DNA of 40,665 nucleotides, from contig JAPLYO010000026.1 of NCBI GenBank assembly GCA_026395555.1, positions 1 through 40,665 of the forward strand, read 5' to 3'. Position numbers and translations under genes: made by a program. Source of the DNA: Candidatus Peregrinibacteria bacterium (GTDB taxonomy: Bacteria; Patescibacteriota; Gracilibacteria; UBA1369; UBA12463). Shown here piece by piece: positions 8,146 to 16,290 of this stretch; position 1 is the first letter of the stretch, and each line of letters starts with the position of its first letter. The notes under the pieces were generated by a model. The model saw only the letters and a list, made by a program, of their open reading frames with translations, was not told the origin of the DNA and made no database searches.

Positions 8146-10497
8146 TCAAGCTTTGTGATCAATGTAAGGCAAAACAAGTCCGGCCATCGCCCCAAGCATG
8201 AGTGGTTTTCCTAGCTTTGCGACGTTTCCAAACAATCTACTGCCTCCTCCTACAAGAATAGTAACTCTTTCCGAGTAACCTAACGACTTCGCCAATTGAC
8301 CAAGTTTCGAAAGTCCGCCTGCCATCATTGCCGCACCAGCCAAAAACGATACGACAGGTGCGATTTTATCCGTGGTCGAGGTATTCTCCCATATTAATTT
8401 ACCTGAGTTTATAATTGCCTTTCTGTCAGTCTCTGAAAGCATCAGTTCGCCAACCTTCCAAATACCCTTTCCTACCCCGCCAATCGTATCAACTGGGTGA
8501 ATAACGAGATTACCAACTCCTTTCGCAACACTCTCAATCCCGTTCATCGGAGCCGCCGCTAACTTCTCGGCATCACTCATCTCTCCCACCTGGCCAGTTT
8601 GCCATTTTACAAATTTATCCGTGTATGACTCTGGAAACATGCTTCTATAGACGTCCTTCGCGAACCTACGAACCTCCTCCTTTTCTTTTGGAGACAACTC
8701 CTTCTCGTCAATCTCTACTTCTCCAAACTTTACGTTTACCATTGCCATCTCCCTTTCTTCCTTTTCTTCCATTCCAAGCTTCTTAACCACGAAATTAACC
8801 GATCTCGCTAACTGGTTATAATCCTCAATGACACTTTCCAGCGCTTTTCCGTCCAACTTACCATAATGCGTCTCTGCCATCTTCAAGGCGTTGTTTGCCC
8901 TATTTATCGATAGGATAAATCCAGGGTGCTTCACTTGAATACTCTGAATTACCTCAGGGTGAAGTCGTTCTAACTCATGATAATGATACATTAGTTCCTT
9001 TACGGCTACGGCTGCATCATCAAGCTCAATACGAATCTTTCTCAGACTTAGATCGCCCTCCATTGCCGCACTGACCAAGGTCTGACCTACTTCTGATTTC
9101 GCATCGTATGACATATTGCCCTCTGCATATCTTTCATATGAGCCCTCGGCAAATTGAGCGGCACTTAAGACAGGCGTAATAGATTTCAAATTTCCATTCT
9201 TCGCCTTGGTCTGAGGGATATAATTTCTCTCCAATAAATTTCCCTTTTGAAACAGCGCATTCAGGGCTTGATACGTTTTTGTTGTCTCAAGGGCAGCCGT
9301 TCTTTCTAACAAAAAATCTCTTCTTATTTCATCCGAGCTGATATCATAACCACCCTCAGTACATAAGGCTTGTACCGCCTTCTCCGTGTCGGATTTATCA
9401 GCCATTACTTTTCCCGTCGCATCATACTGCAACAAACCCCCTGTTGGTTCAATGTTCTTACCTAACTTTTTGATATTTTTTTGAATAGCAGCGTTCCTGG
9501 TTGCATAAGCTCCTAGATTATAATCCACAAAAGCAAAACGCACCTGCTCCGGCGTCAAAGCGCCATTTTTTTCATGTGTCTCAATAATTTCCTTTAGGTA
9601 AAATAACCCGTATTTCAAGCTTATTTCCTTATCAGACATCATTACGCGCATCTGCTCCACGGTATAATTTTTGGCTTCGTATTTTTTCGCCATTTCAATA
9701 GCGGTCTGAATATCAATTCCCATGCAACCGCGCTTCATCGGGCGAAATTTATTGAGATCCTCCTTCGCGTAAAATTTCTTCAAAATGTCTGTCGCCCTTT
9801 CGTCGTACTCTCCGATGGCAAAATCGACCGCCTTATCTAGATCGTTTTCCGTAAAAAGTCCGATTTTTTTGCCATCAGTAGTTGTCCTATACAGTCCTTT
9901 ACTTAGGTTTTCCGCTCTACGCTTGTCGATAAATTTCAGGGCATCAATTTTACCTCGATCTATATCATCCTTTGCCGCAGCGTACACGATTCCATGATCC
10001 TTCTTAAATTTCTGAATAGTATCTTCGATTAACTGTTCGGGCTGAGGTACAATCCTTCCTTCATTAAATCCGGACTCGCGATCAATGATAATAGCCGCGA
10101 TTAGAATATGCTGTTTGGTTAAAGGAATCTTTGTGGCATCCAGTCTCGCAACTAGCTCGTTCGCCCAGAACTGCCTCTTTTCCTGCCCCATGTATGCTGT
10201 ATTCAGCCTTCTTTCTGTGAACATTTTTAATGTTTCAGCGCGTGCCTGTTCATTCGTTAGTACGATATGATCTTCTGCAATCTCATCCTTTTTATTCAAG
10301 GCGACCCCACTTTCATAGGACCGATCCCTCGCCTCCTTATCCTGAGGAGCGTCGTGCTCACGAGGAGCGGCTGGATTCTTGGCAGCACTATTTATCGTAG
10401 CCTGAAGCGAATTAAAAAAATTCGCAGTGCCCTCCTTCATGCTAGCGAGCACATCCTGTTTTGGCTTATCGCTTGAACTATCACTAGGAGCTTCCAT
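8146..10497 (-). CDS. Large lysozyme/transglycosylase-like protein with C-terminal membrane segments
   Basis: The 783-residue product has an acidic, disordered head (residues 1-75). A region follows with features of the lysozyme-like fold: ILIAAIIIDRESGFNEG places a Glu (residue 141) at the end of a helix, as in SLT-type transglycosylases. Further on, KYGLFYLKEI and VRFAFVDYNLGAYATRNAAI resemble the 'AxYNxG' helix. KTYQALNALFQKG and the later SITPVLSAAQFAEGSYERY recall DUF1615-type proteins. The final 85 residues hold hydrophobic Ala/Gly-rich segments (PVVSFLAGAAMMAGGLSKL, PLMLGAMAGLVLPYI). There is no N-terminal signal peptide, so how it would reach the wall is unclear. It lies 11 bases after the sortase stop in one operon, pointing to an envelope role. 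The enzymatic call is tentative. Confidence 0.6.
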   Translation of the reverse strand: MEAPSDSSSDKPKQDVLASMKEGTANFFNSLQATINSAAKNPAAPREHDAPQDKEARDRSYESGVALNKKDEIAEDHIVLTNEQARAETLKMFTERRLNTAYMGQEKRQFWANELVARLDATKIPLTKQHILIAAIIIDRESGFNEGRIVPQPEQLIEDTIQKFKKDHGIVYAAAKDDIDRGKIDALKFIDKRRAENLSKGLYRTTTDGKKIGLFTENDLDKAVDFAIGEYDERATDILKKFYAKEDLNKFRPMKRGCMGIDIQTAIEMAKKYEAKNYTVEQMRVMMSDKEISLKYGLFYLKEIIETHEKNGALTPEQVRFAFVDYNLGAYATRNAAIQKNIKKLGKNIEPTGGLLQYDATGKVMADKSDTEKAVQALCTEGGYDISSDEIRRDFLLERTAALETTKTYQALNALFQKGNLLERNYIPQTKAKNGNLKSITPVLSAAQFAEGSYERYAEGNMSYDAKSEVGQTLVSAAMEGDLSLRKIRIELDDAAVAVKELMYHYHELERLHPEVIQSIQVKHPGFILSINRANNALKMAETHYGKLDGKALESVIEDYNQLARSVNFVVKKLGMEEKEEREMAMVNVKFGEVEIDEKELSPKEKEEVRRFAKDVYRSMFPESYTDKFVKWQTGQVGEMSDAEKLAAAPMNGIESVAKGVGNLVIHPVDTIGGVGKGIWKVGELMLSETDRKAIINSGKLIWENTSTTDKIAPVVSFLAGAAMMAGGLSKLGQLAKSLGYSERVTILVGGGSRLFGNVAKLGKPLMLGAMAGLVLPYIDHKA

Positions 10498-10508
10498 ATT
10501 TTGTTTTA

Positions 10509-11369
10509 TTATGATTGAATCTTAATAAGCTTCGCCTCTACTACGAGTCGCTTTAGGTTGGTTCCGACGGGCGTACAGGTAATGAGCGTTAATTTGTTTT
10601 CCGTTGATGGCTTGAGAACATCGAGCTCTGATGGCCAGACTTTTTTCATACTCGTCACCTCGTATATATACTGCTGCTGATTGTAGTATAGAAGAATCTT
10701 GTCGCCATTCTGAAGGTCGTGAAGCACGGCAAATACATCCTTGAATCTTCCCGGATCCCAGGGAAAGTAAGAGCTATGACCTGTGATAACTACATTCCCC
10801 TGTTGGCCAGGTCGAGCGGTACCAGGATAATGGATCACCCCAAAACGAAGCGCCTCCTGCATCTCTGTCTCGAGTTTTTCCCAGTCTTTTTTGATGAGAC
10901 TCTCTGTTGTTACGTTGATTACCGGGACATTACGGTTGATTCTTGGGATAATCAGTCTCGTATCCGGTGGAGCTACTGCCATATTTAGGCCCGGTATCTG
11001 AGCGTCTGCCTGCACTACTGTTTTCACTAATGGAAGTGGCTCCTGCGCAACAGGCTTCTTCTCCTCCACCAACTTGTAGAGCGGATTTACCTGATCCGTA
11101 TTGCTTGTGAGTTTTGAAATTTCCCATGCAACATTCTGAGAAATAGCTCCCCAGTTCATTATTACGAAAAATGTGGCAAAAATCAGTACCGTTGCGATCG
11201 CCTGTCTCACATACTCGCCCACTGCTCCACGAATAGGACTGTGCATTTTTTTCGGCACCACATCCGGGTATACCTGCATGAGCTTCATGACGGCCGTCTG
11301 TTCTGCCTTTTGAGCAGCATGATCGCCGAGTGGTCTAAGACTGGAATATATATGATCCTGTGAAGCCAT
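10509..11369 (-). CDS. Sortase, membrane-anchored cysteine transpeptidase
   Basis: Sortases cut a sorting motif in secreted proteins and join them to the envelope or to each other. The 286-residue product has one N-terminal membrane helix (about residues 56-76, ATVLIFATFFVIMNWGAI) after a 55-residue cytoplasmic head, then a linker and the sortase barrel. The catalytic set is visible: His198 in VVITGHSSYF, Cys265 in LTLITCTPVG and Arg274 in NLKRLVVEAKL. The start of the barrel (DTRLIIPRINRNVPV) is typical. It resembles the class D/E style rather than pilin-type sortases, though I cannot classify it firmly. No obvious LPxTG-type substrate is seen in this window. It heads an operon with the lysozyme-like gene. 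Confidence 0.9.
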   Translation of the reverse strand: MASQDHIYSSLRPLGDHAAQKAEQTAVMKLMQVYPDVVPKKMHSPIRGAVGEYVRQAIATVLIFATFFVIMNWGAISQNVAWEISKLTSNTDQVNPLYKLVEEKKPVAQEPLPLVKTVVQADAQIPGLNMAVAPPDTRLIIPRINRNVPVINVTTESLIKKDWEKLETEMQEALRFGVIHYPGTARPGQQGNVVITGHSSYFPWDPGRFKDVFAVLHDLQNGDKILLYYNQQQYIYEVTSMKKVWPSELDVLKPSTENKLTLITCTPVGTNLKRLVVEAKLIKIQS

Positions 11370-11398
11370 CTGTATGATTTATTTTTATACTTCAGTGC

Positions 11399-11427
11399 AT
11401 TCTATCATACTTTCAGCTTTATAACAA
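11399..11427 (-). promoter_or_regulatory. Promoter of the sortase operon
   Basis: On the minus strand TTGTTA (11422-11427) and TAGAAT (11399-11404) are 17 bases apart. The leader would be about 20-25 bases and has no Shine-Dalgarno site. It lies back to back with the RSH gene. Confidence 0.55.
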
Positions 11428-11533
11428 GAATGACACTTCCACCATGCCCTTCATTACTAAAAAACCATTTGACGAATTCAGCTTTACGTGGGATTATTAC
11501 CTTACTTTTATATCGTTTGTCACCCTAGAACCT

Positions 11534-13894
11534 ATGGCCACGGATGCCCTCCTTGCTGATGTTCATGACATTGCTAAGCAGGCGAAGCAACAGCTTCCCG
11601 GCTTTGATGTGAAGAAGTTCATCTCGGCATACGAGTTCGCAAGGGAGGCTCATGAGGGGCAGTTACGGAAAGATGGAAGCCCTTATATTATCCATCCGAT
11701 TGCTACCGCACGCATTCTCTCCACCCTCAAAGTTGACGAAGACACCCTGATTGCAGCCCTACTCCATGACGTCCCCGAAGACACCTCTCGCACCGTTGAA
11801 GAAATTGGAGCGCTATTCGGCGAACGAATCGCCTTCTTGGTTGAGGGAATTACCAAGCTCTCCAAGGTTCACTATCAAAATGATATGGAGGGTCGTCAGA
11901 TCGAATCACTGAAAAAACTTCTCATTCATACGGCAAAAGATCCGCGTGTAATTTTGATCAAGCTGGCCGATAGACTTCATAATATGCGGACACTGAACTT
12001 CGTCACGAAGCCTGAAAAACAGATTCGCATCTCACGTGAAACGTTAGAAGTGTATGTTCCTATGGCGAGCCTCCTTGGTATTCAAGGTATCAAATCCGAA
12101 CTCCAAGATCTATGCTTCAAATATCTCTATCCTGCGGAATATGAGCAGTTTTCCCATAAGGTTTCCGAGTCGGAATCTCGTCTCATGCCAAAAACTAAAG
12201 AGACGATGAAGCGAGTTTCTGATGTTCTCCAGGGTCATCACATTGATACTCAGGTATTTATTCGAAACAAGACGGTCTATAGCATTTTTACGAAGATGCG
12301 AGCCGAACGTAAGACATCGGACGATGTTCATGATCTTATTACCTTGAGAGTTCTGGTGCCTACTATCGAAGACGCCTACAGGGCACTTGGCATAATTCAC
12401 GTTATGTTTAAGCCAAAAAGCGGATCTTTCAAAGATTACATTGCTGTTCCAAAAATTAATGGGTACCGCAGCCTTCATACTACCGTATTTGGTATTGATG
12501 GAACGCTTACCGAGTTTCAGATTCGTACTTATGAGATGGATAACGAGGCTGAATATGGCATTACGACTCACTACTTCCTCGGCTCAAAAAGAAATGGAAA
12601 GAAATCAACCGATACCGAGTGGCGGACACAATGGATGACGGATATTCTCGATCTCGAGCAGCAAGAGCTGACGAGTCGAAGTTTTGTCGAGAAGGTAAAG
12701 TCTGATTTATTTGAGGATAAGATTTTCGTCTTCACTCCTAAGGGCGACGCTATTCACCTACCAAAAGACGCCTCTGTCATAGATTTCGCCTATGCTATTC
12801 ACAGTGATGTCGGCAATCAGGCTGTCAGCGCAGAGATTAATGGGCAGAAAAAACCCCTCTTTTCGTTATTAAAAACTGGTGATACCGTTCGCGTTATTAC
12901 CTCTGCCGAGAGTGCCGGACCGCAACGAGACTGGCTCGATTTTGCGCGTACCAATGTCTCAAAAAATCGAATTCGAGACTTCTTGAATAAAGAGGATGCA
13001 CATACCAAAATTCATATTGGCAAGCAGCTCCTTCAGAAGGCGTTCACTCGATTGGGGCTCGGACTCATAGATGAAACCCCCTATGAAAAAATTCAAAATG
13101 CTCTCATAAAGGCGCACTATCCAAACTATCCATCCCTTAAATCGCTCTTAATCGCCATCGGAGAGGGAACTCTTGACGCGACCAACGTCATTCAAAGTCT
13201 CTACCCGGAACAACAACTCAGTACCATTTCGCAAAGTAGCAGCGGTTTAGGATTTCTTGCTAAAAAGCTTTTCGCTCAACCTCATAATCAACGAATTGAA
13301 CTTCGAATTTCCGTAGAAGATCGCGTTGATATGGTTTCAGATGTTCTCCATGTTCTCTCTCGTTTCAATGTAAATCTCATTAGCCTTAATGGTCGAGCCA
13401 AAGGGCTTTTCTCTAAACAAGGCGAACTCAGTATCGTGTTTAATCTTGAAAGGTATGACACACTGCAATCCATCTTCACTCAACTCGAGCAGCTCGATGG
13501 CGTCGAGAGTGTTTCGCGCGTGTTCCGAACACAGGAGGTAGGCTTCGTCATTTTCGCTCTTGCTACCGTGTGTTTTTGGATCTTACACCCAATCTATATC
13601 GAGCATTTCACTCGCTCTTCCAATAATCCCGTAGTATATATCGGCTTATTTCTGCTCCTGGCCGTCGTATTCTACCTTCGCCGGCTTACTCCAAGATACA
13701 TCGCACGACTTCAGGAGAGACGCTCAATGCTTATCGTAACCGGACTGATTACGCTCTTCGTCATCGCAACACTTGTATGGGAAATCATCCGTTACAACAT
13801 CACGGCGAACTGGGGCGTAGTAACTATTATCGTTATCGCCATTTCGTATCTCGTGTTTGAATACTGGAATTATCGCAAGAAAAAGCTGTACTAG
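11534..13894 (+). CDS. RelA/SpoT homologue, (p)ppGpp synthetase/hydrolase with a C-terminal membrane domain
   Basis: RSH proteins make and break the starvation alarmone (p)ppGpp. The hydrolase HD domain shows YIIHP, LLHDVPEDT and KLADRLHNMRTL. The synthetase domain shows DVHDLITLRVLV, KDYIAVPKINGYRSLHTTV and EFQIRT, so both activities look intact. A TGS domain follows (DKIFVFTPKGDAIHLPKDA, DFAYAIHS), then an ACT domain (IELRISVEDRVDMVSDVLHV). After ACT the protein continues for about 118 residues with four hydrophobic helices (VGFVIFALATVCFWIL, PVVYIGLFLLLAVVFYL, MLIVTGLITLFVIATLVW, WGVVTIIVIAISYLVF) and a Lys-rich end. That is unusual for this family. I prefer the ATG at 11534 (MATDALLADV); a start at 11444 would add 30 residues that do not look like family sequence. 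TTGACG-17-GATTAT upstream is a possible promoter. Confidence 0.92.
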   Translation: MATDALLADVHDIAKQAKQQLPGFDVKKFISAYEFAREAHEGQLRKDGSPYIIHPIATARILSTLKVDEDTLIAALLHDVPEDTSRTVEEIGALFGERIAFLVEGITKLSKVHYQNDMEGRQIESLKKLLIHTAKDPRVILIKLADRLHNMRTLNFVTKPEKQIRISRETLEVYVPMASLLGIQGIKSELQDLCFKYLYPAEYEQFSHKVSESESRLMPKTKETMKRVSDVLQGHHIDTQVFIRNKTVYSIFTKMRAERKTSDDVHDLITLRVLVPTIEDAYRALGIIHVMFKPKSGSFKDYIAVPKINGYRSLHTTVFGIDGTLTEFQIRTYEMDNEAEYGITTHYFLGSKRNGKKSTDTEWRTQWMTDILDLEQQELTSRSFVEKVKSDLFEDKIFVFTPKGDAIHLPKDASVIDFAYAIHSDVGNQAVSAEINGQKKPLFSLLKTGDTVRVITSAESAGPQRDWLDFARTNVSKNRIRDFLNKEDAHTKIHIGKQLLQKAFTRLGLGLIDETPYEKIQNALIKAHYPNYPSLKSLLIAIGEGTLDATNVIQSLYPEQQLSTISQSSSGLGFLAKKLFAQPHNQRIELRISVEDRVDMVSDVLHVLSRFNVNLISLNGRAKGLFSKQGELSIVFNLERYDTLQSIFTQLEQLDGVESVSRVFRTQEVGFVIFALATVCFWILHPIYIEHFTRSSNNPVVYIGLFLLLAVVFYLRRLTPRYIARLQERRSMLIVTGLITLFVIATLVWEIIRYNITANWGVVTIIVIAISYLVFEYWNYRKKKLY

Positions 13895-13906
13895 CGCAAC
13901 GCTAGT
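13890..13906. terminator. Hairpin spanning both convergent stop codons
   Basis: ACTAGCG and CGCTAGT form a perfect 7-bp stem with a 3-base loop. The stem contains the TAG stop of the RSH gene (13892-13894) and that of ychF (13902-13904, minus). No T tract follows, so termination is uncertain. Confidence 0.4.
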
Positions 13907-14996
13907 TCGCGAATCTGAAATGCATGACGTCTCCATCCTGAACTACGTAGTCTTTTCCCTCGAGACGCATTTTTCCTTTTTCCTTTGATCCGGCCTCTCC
14001 GCCGCACTGAACATAATCATCATACGCGATAACTTCAGCGCGAATGAATCCTTTTTCGAAGTCGGTATGAATTACCCCGGCCGCCTGAGGTGCCGTCGTA
14101 TTGCGCTTGATCGTCCAGGCATGAATTTCCTTTGGACCTGCGGTGAAATAGGTAATCAGATTGAGAATTTCGTATGCCTTCTTGATCATCATATTTATTC
14201 CTGAGTCTTGAATGCCGAGATCATCGAGAAATACCTGAGCCTCTTCCGGAGAAAGATCGATAAGCTCTTCTTCGATTTTGGCACAGATCGGAATAATAAT
14301 ATCGTCAGGCTTAAGTCCCCAATCTGCCTTTGCTTTTTGAGTATCGAATGTTTTCAGTTCCTTTTCATGAACATTAGCAACGAAAAGTATTGGCTTGGCA
14401 GTGAGCAAAAATAGATCCTGGATAACTGAAGCTTCCTCGACTGTAAGCGATACATTCTTTACGAGCGTTCCCTGTCCGATAGCATCGGATACTCTCTGAA
14501 GCACATCGAGCTGCTTTGCCGCTCCGGGTTTTCCGGATTTCACATCGTTGTTAGCTTTTGCTAGGCGCTTCTCCATCGTCTGGGAGTCGGCGATGAGTAA
14601 CTCGGCATGAATAACCTCAATATCATTTTTTGGATTGATGCCGCCGTGCACGTGAATCACGTTGTCGTCAGAAAAGGCGCGCACAACGTGCGCGATAGCG
14701 TCACACTCGCGGATATGCGAAAGAAACTTATTTCCAAGACCTTCACCGGTAGATGCCCCTTTTACGAGACCAGCGATATCATGAAACTCAACTACTGCCG
14801 GAAGTATTTTTTCTGAATTTTCAATCTCTTTCAGCTTCCGTACGCGCTCATCCGGAACCTCGACGATGCCCACATTTGGATCGACCGTAGCAAAAGGATA
14901 GTTTGCTGCGAGAGCGGCTCTATTTTTTATAAGAGCGTTGAAGAGTGTAGACTTGCCTACATTTGGGAGGCCGACGATGCCAATACTTAGACTCAT
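13902..14996 (-). CDS. ychF: Ribosome-binding ATPase/GTPase YchF (OLA1 family)
   Basis: YchF is a universal P-loop NTPase of the Obg group that binds ribosomes, prefers ATP and is linked to stress and start-codon control. The 364-residue product has full length. G1 is [14 protein letters not shown]. The switch region and G3 are [23 protein letters not shown], with a hydrophobic residue in place of the usual catalytic Gln, as in HAS-NTPases. The NxxE specificity motif appears as NVHEKE. A coiled-coil insert runs over about residues 130-190. The C-terminal TGS-like domain includes [15 protein letters not shown] and ends DVMHFRFAN. The gene is divergent from grx with about 60 bases between starts, and convergent with RSH with only 7 bases between stops. 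Confidence 0.96.
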   Translation of the reverse strand: MSLSIGIVGLPNVGKSTLFNALIKNRAALAANYPFATVDPNVGIVEVPDERVRKLKEIENSEKILPAVVEFHDIAGLVKGASTGEGLGNKFLSHIRECDAIAHVVRAFSDDNVIHVHGGINPKNDIEVIHAELLIADSQTMEKRLAKANNDVKSGKPGAAKQLDVLQRVSDAIGQGTLVKNVSLTVEEASVIQDLFLLTAKPILFVANVHEKELKTFDTQKAKADWGLKPDDIIIPICAKIEEELIDLSPEEAQVFLDDLGIQDSGINMMIKKAYEILNLITYFTAGPKEIHAWTIKRNTTAPQAAGVIHTDFEKGFIRAEVIAYDDYVQCGGEAGSKEKGKMRLEGKDYVVQDGDVMHFRFAN

Positions 14997-15047
14997 AGTG
15001 GCGGAACTTTAGCCTACTTGAGGACTTTTTTCAATGTAAAAACCGTG

Positions 15048-15053
15048 TATACT
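15048..15053 (+). promoter_or_regulatory. -10 box of grx, leaderless type
   Basis: TATACT lies 6 bases before the ATG at 15060. The -35 is weak (a T-rich stretch). Confidence 0.5.
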
Positions 15054-15059
15054 CGTCTC

Positions 15060-15314
15060 ATGTCGCATATCACCATCTATACATCTCCGACCTGCCTCTT
15101 CTGCCGACAGCTTCGCGATCTTCTTACGGCAAATACCCATCCTTTTACGGAATATAATATTATCGATGAGCCGGAACGACTTGTTGAGATGCGCAGCTTA
15201 ACGCGTGGCATATCTGCCGTCCCTGTTATCGTCCTCGACAAGGGAACGCCCGATCAGAAGGTACTGATTGGCTTCGAGTCTGATTCACTCGAGGCGATGC
15301 TCTCCAAATCCTGA
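15060..15314 (+). CDS. Glutaredoxin-like thiol oxidoreductase
   Basis: The 84-residue product is a minimal thioredoxin-fold protein that reduces disulfides. It starts MSHITIYTSPTCLFCRQLRD, with the CxxC active site as Cys-Leu-Phe-Cys right after the first strand. The cis-proline is seen in GISAVPVIVLD, and the C-terminal helix ends LEAMLSKS. The dinucleotide between the cysteines (LF) differs from the classical PY, as in NrdH or Grx-like proteins, so its electron donor is uncertain. I chose the ATG at 15060 because it is 6 bases after a TATACT box and matches family length. Its 3' end overlaps the convergent S30AE gene by 61 bases. It ends in TGA, one of the observations showing TGA is a stop here. 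Confidence 0.88.
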   Translation: MSHITIYTSPTCLFCRQLRDLLTANTHPFTEYNIIDEPERLVEMRSLTRGISAVPVIVLDKGTPDQKVLIGFESDSLEAMLSKS

Positions 15315-15673
15315 TCCTCCCCTACTACGATTGATTGGTGCATGCGATCGATGCCTAACTCCTTAATCCCGCGCTTGAGGGCTGAGTTTGATTTTCCCTT
15401 GTTCTTAAGTTGATCATCGTGCTTTTTCATTTGATTTACGAGGCGATCCTTTGAGAGATCGATCGCTTTTTCGATAGCATGACTATCTTCATTTCCCTCA
15501 ACATGATAGGCGTTATTTTTATCAAATCTTTCTGCCCGCACCGTGAGACTCACCGTGTCATCCTGAAAGTGCGACAATAGCCGTTCTAACCGCGGTATCT
15601 TGCCCTGCATATATTCCTTCGTGCGCTTCTCTTCCCAGCCAGCCATGTTTTTCATGGAATACTGTATTTTCAT
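15254..15673 (-). CDS. Ribosome hibernation/S30AE family protein (HPF/RaiA-like)
   Basis: Proteins of this family bind the 30S subunit in the mRNA/tRNA channel and silence ribosomes in poor conditions. The 139-residue product starts MKIQYSMKNMAGWEEKRTKE. Its S30AE core has LERLLSHFQDDTVSLTVRAE and ends in the family's helix (IEKAIDLSKDRLVNQMKKHD) followed by a basic patch. The last ~40 residues (ELGIDRMHQSIVVGEDQDLE...) are a short tail, smaller than the dimerisation domain of long HPF. The gene faces grx and the two overlap by 61 bases. It ends in TGA. With the RSH gene nearby it forms a stress and growth-arrest neighbourhood. Confidence 0.82.
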   Translation of the reverse strand: MKIQYSMKNMAGWEEKRTKEYMQGKIPRLERLLSHFQDDTVSLTVRAERFDKNNAYHVEGNEDSHAIEKAIDLSKDRLVNQMKKHDDQLKNKGKSNSALKRGIKELGIDRMHQSIVVGEDQDLESIASSESDSKPISTF

Positions 15674-15734
15674 AGAAAATAGGGTTAAAGAATGGAATAA
15701 AGTGACTGATTTGTAGGTTTTATCGTATTCTTTT

Positions 15735-15763
15735 TTGTCTTTTTCATCAATCTGAATTATCTT
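15735..15763 (+). promoter_or_regulatory. Promoter of the sigma-factor gene, leaderless on GTG
   Basis: TTGTCT (15735-15740) and TATCTT (15758-15763) are 17 bases apart. The GTG at 15771 is 7 bases downstream, so transcription should start at the start codon. The parS-like sequence overlaps the last -10 base and the start codon. Confidence 0.6.
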
Positions 15764-15778
15764 GTTTCACGTGAAAGA
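15763..15778. promoter_or_regulatory. parS-like ParB-binding sequence
   Basis: The bases TGTTTCACGTGAAAGA match the canonical 16-bp parS TGTTTCACGTGAAACA at 15 of 16 positions. The central 12 bp (TTTCACGTGAAA) are a perfect palindrome. The site covers the transcription start and GTG start codon of the sigma-factor gene. No parB or parA is in this window. Confidence 0.55.
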
Positions 15779-16280
15779 CCTCGCATCATTTCAGAAATAT
15801 TATGAAGAGTTCATGCCGAAGATCTTTCGCTATGTCTATAGCAAGGTCGGCGACCGTGAACTTGCCGAGGACTTAGTCTCGGAGATATCCCTCAAGGCTT
15901 TCGAGCACTTCGAGTCGTATGACGAGCAGTACTCTTTTGGGGGCTGGTTCTATGGCATTGCCCGCAATCATCTGATCGACCATTATAAAAAATTTGCCAA
16001 ACAAAAACACACCTCCCTCGATGAGATCGAAAATATCGTGCCTGATTCGAGTAATCCGGCTGCGGATACGGAGCGAGCCCTCAAAGAGGGCGAGCTCAAA
16101 GCTGCTATGGCGAAGCTAAGCGATAATGAAAAAGAACTTGTAACCTTGCACTACCTTTCTGGGTATTCTTATAGTGAGATGGGTGAAATGTTCCAAAAAG
16201 AGGAAAACACGATTAAAGTTGCCACCCATCGCGCTGTAGTCACCTTACGAAAATTACTTCCCTCTCACGTTGCCGATTAA
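15771..16280 (+). CDS. ECF-type RNA polymerase sigma factor
   Basis: The product directs RNA polymerase to a set of promoters. From the GTG at 15771 it reads MKDLASFQKYYEEFMPKIFR (169 residues). Region 2 is clear: RYVYSKVGDRELAEDLVSEI, then GGWFYGIARNHLIDHYKKF, which carries the core-binding and -10-binding helices. A short linker leads to region 4 (KLSDNEKELVTLHYLSGYSY then EMGEMFQKEENTIKVATHRA), the -35-binding helix-turn-helix. A TTG at 15762 would add three residues but lies within the -10 box, so GTG is preferred. The stop is 10 bases before the DUF5667-like membrane protein, which is probably its partner or regulator. The parS-like site overlaps its start. Confidence 0.9.
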   Translation: MKDLASFQKYYEEFMPKIFRYVYSKVGDRELAEDLVSEISLKAFEHFESYDEQYSFGGWFYGIARNHLIDHYKKFAKQKHTSLDEIENIVPDSSNPAADTERALKEGELKAAMAKLSDNEKELVTLHYLSGYSYSEMGEMFQKEENTIKVATHRAVVTLRKLLPSHVAD

Positions 16281-16290
16281 CCTTCACTCC

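Noticed and set aside
14640..14670. A second parS-like palindrome near GTGCACGTGAATCACG
   Set aside because: It shares only the CACGTGA core with parS and lies in conserved ychF coding sequence.
15254..15314. Recoding of TGA to Gly or Trp, as in some candidate phyla
   Set aside because: grx and the S30AE gene both end naturally in TGA at sensible lengths, and tryptophan is encoded by TGG throughout.
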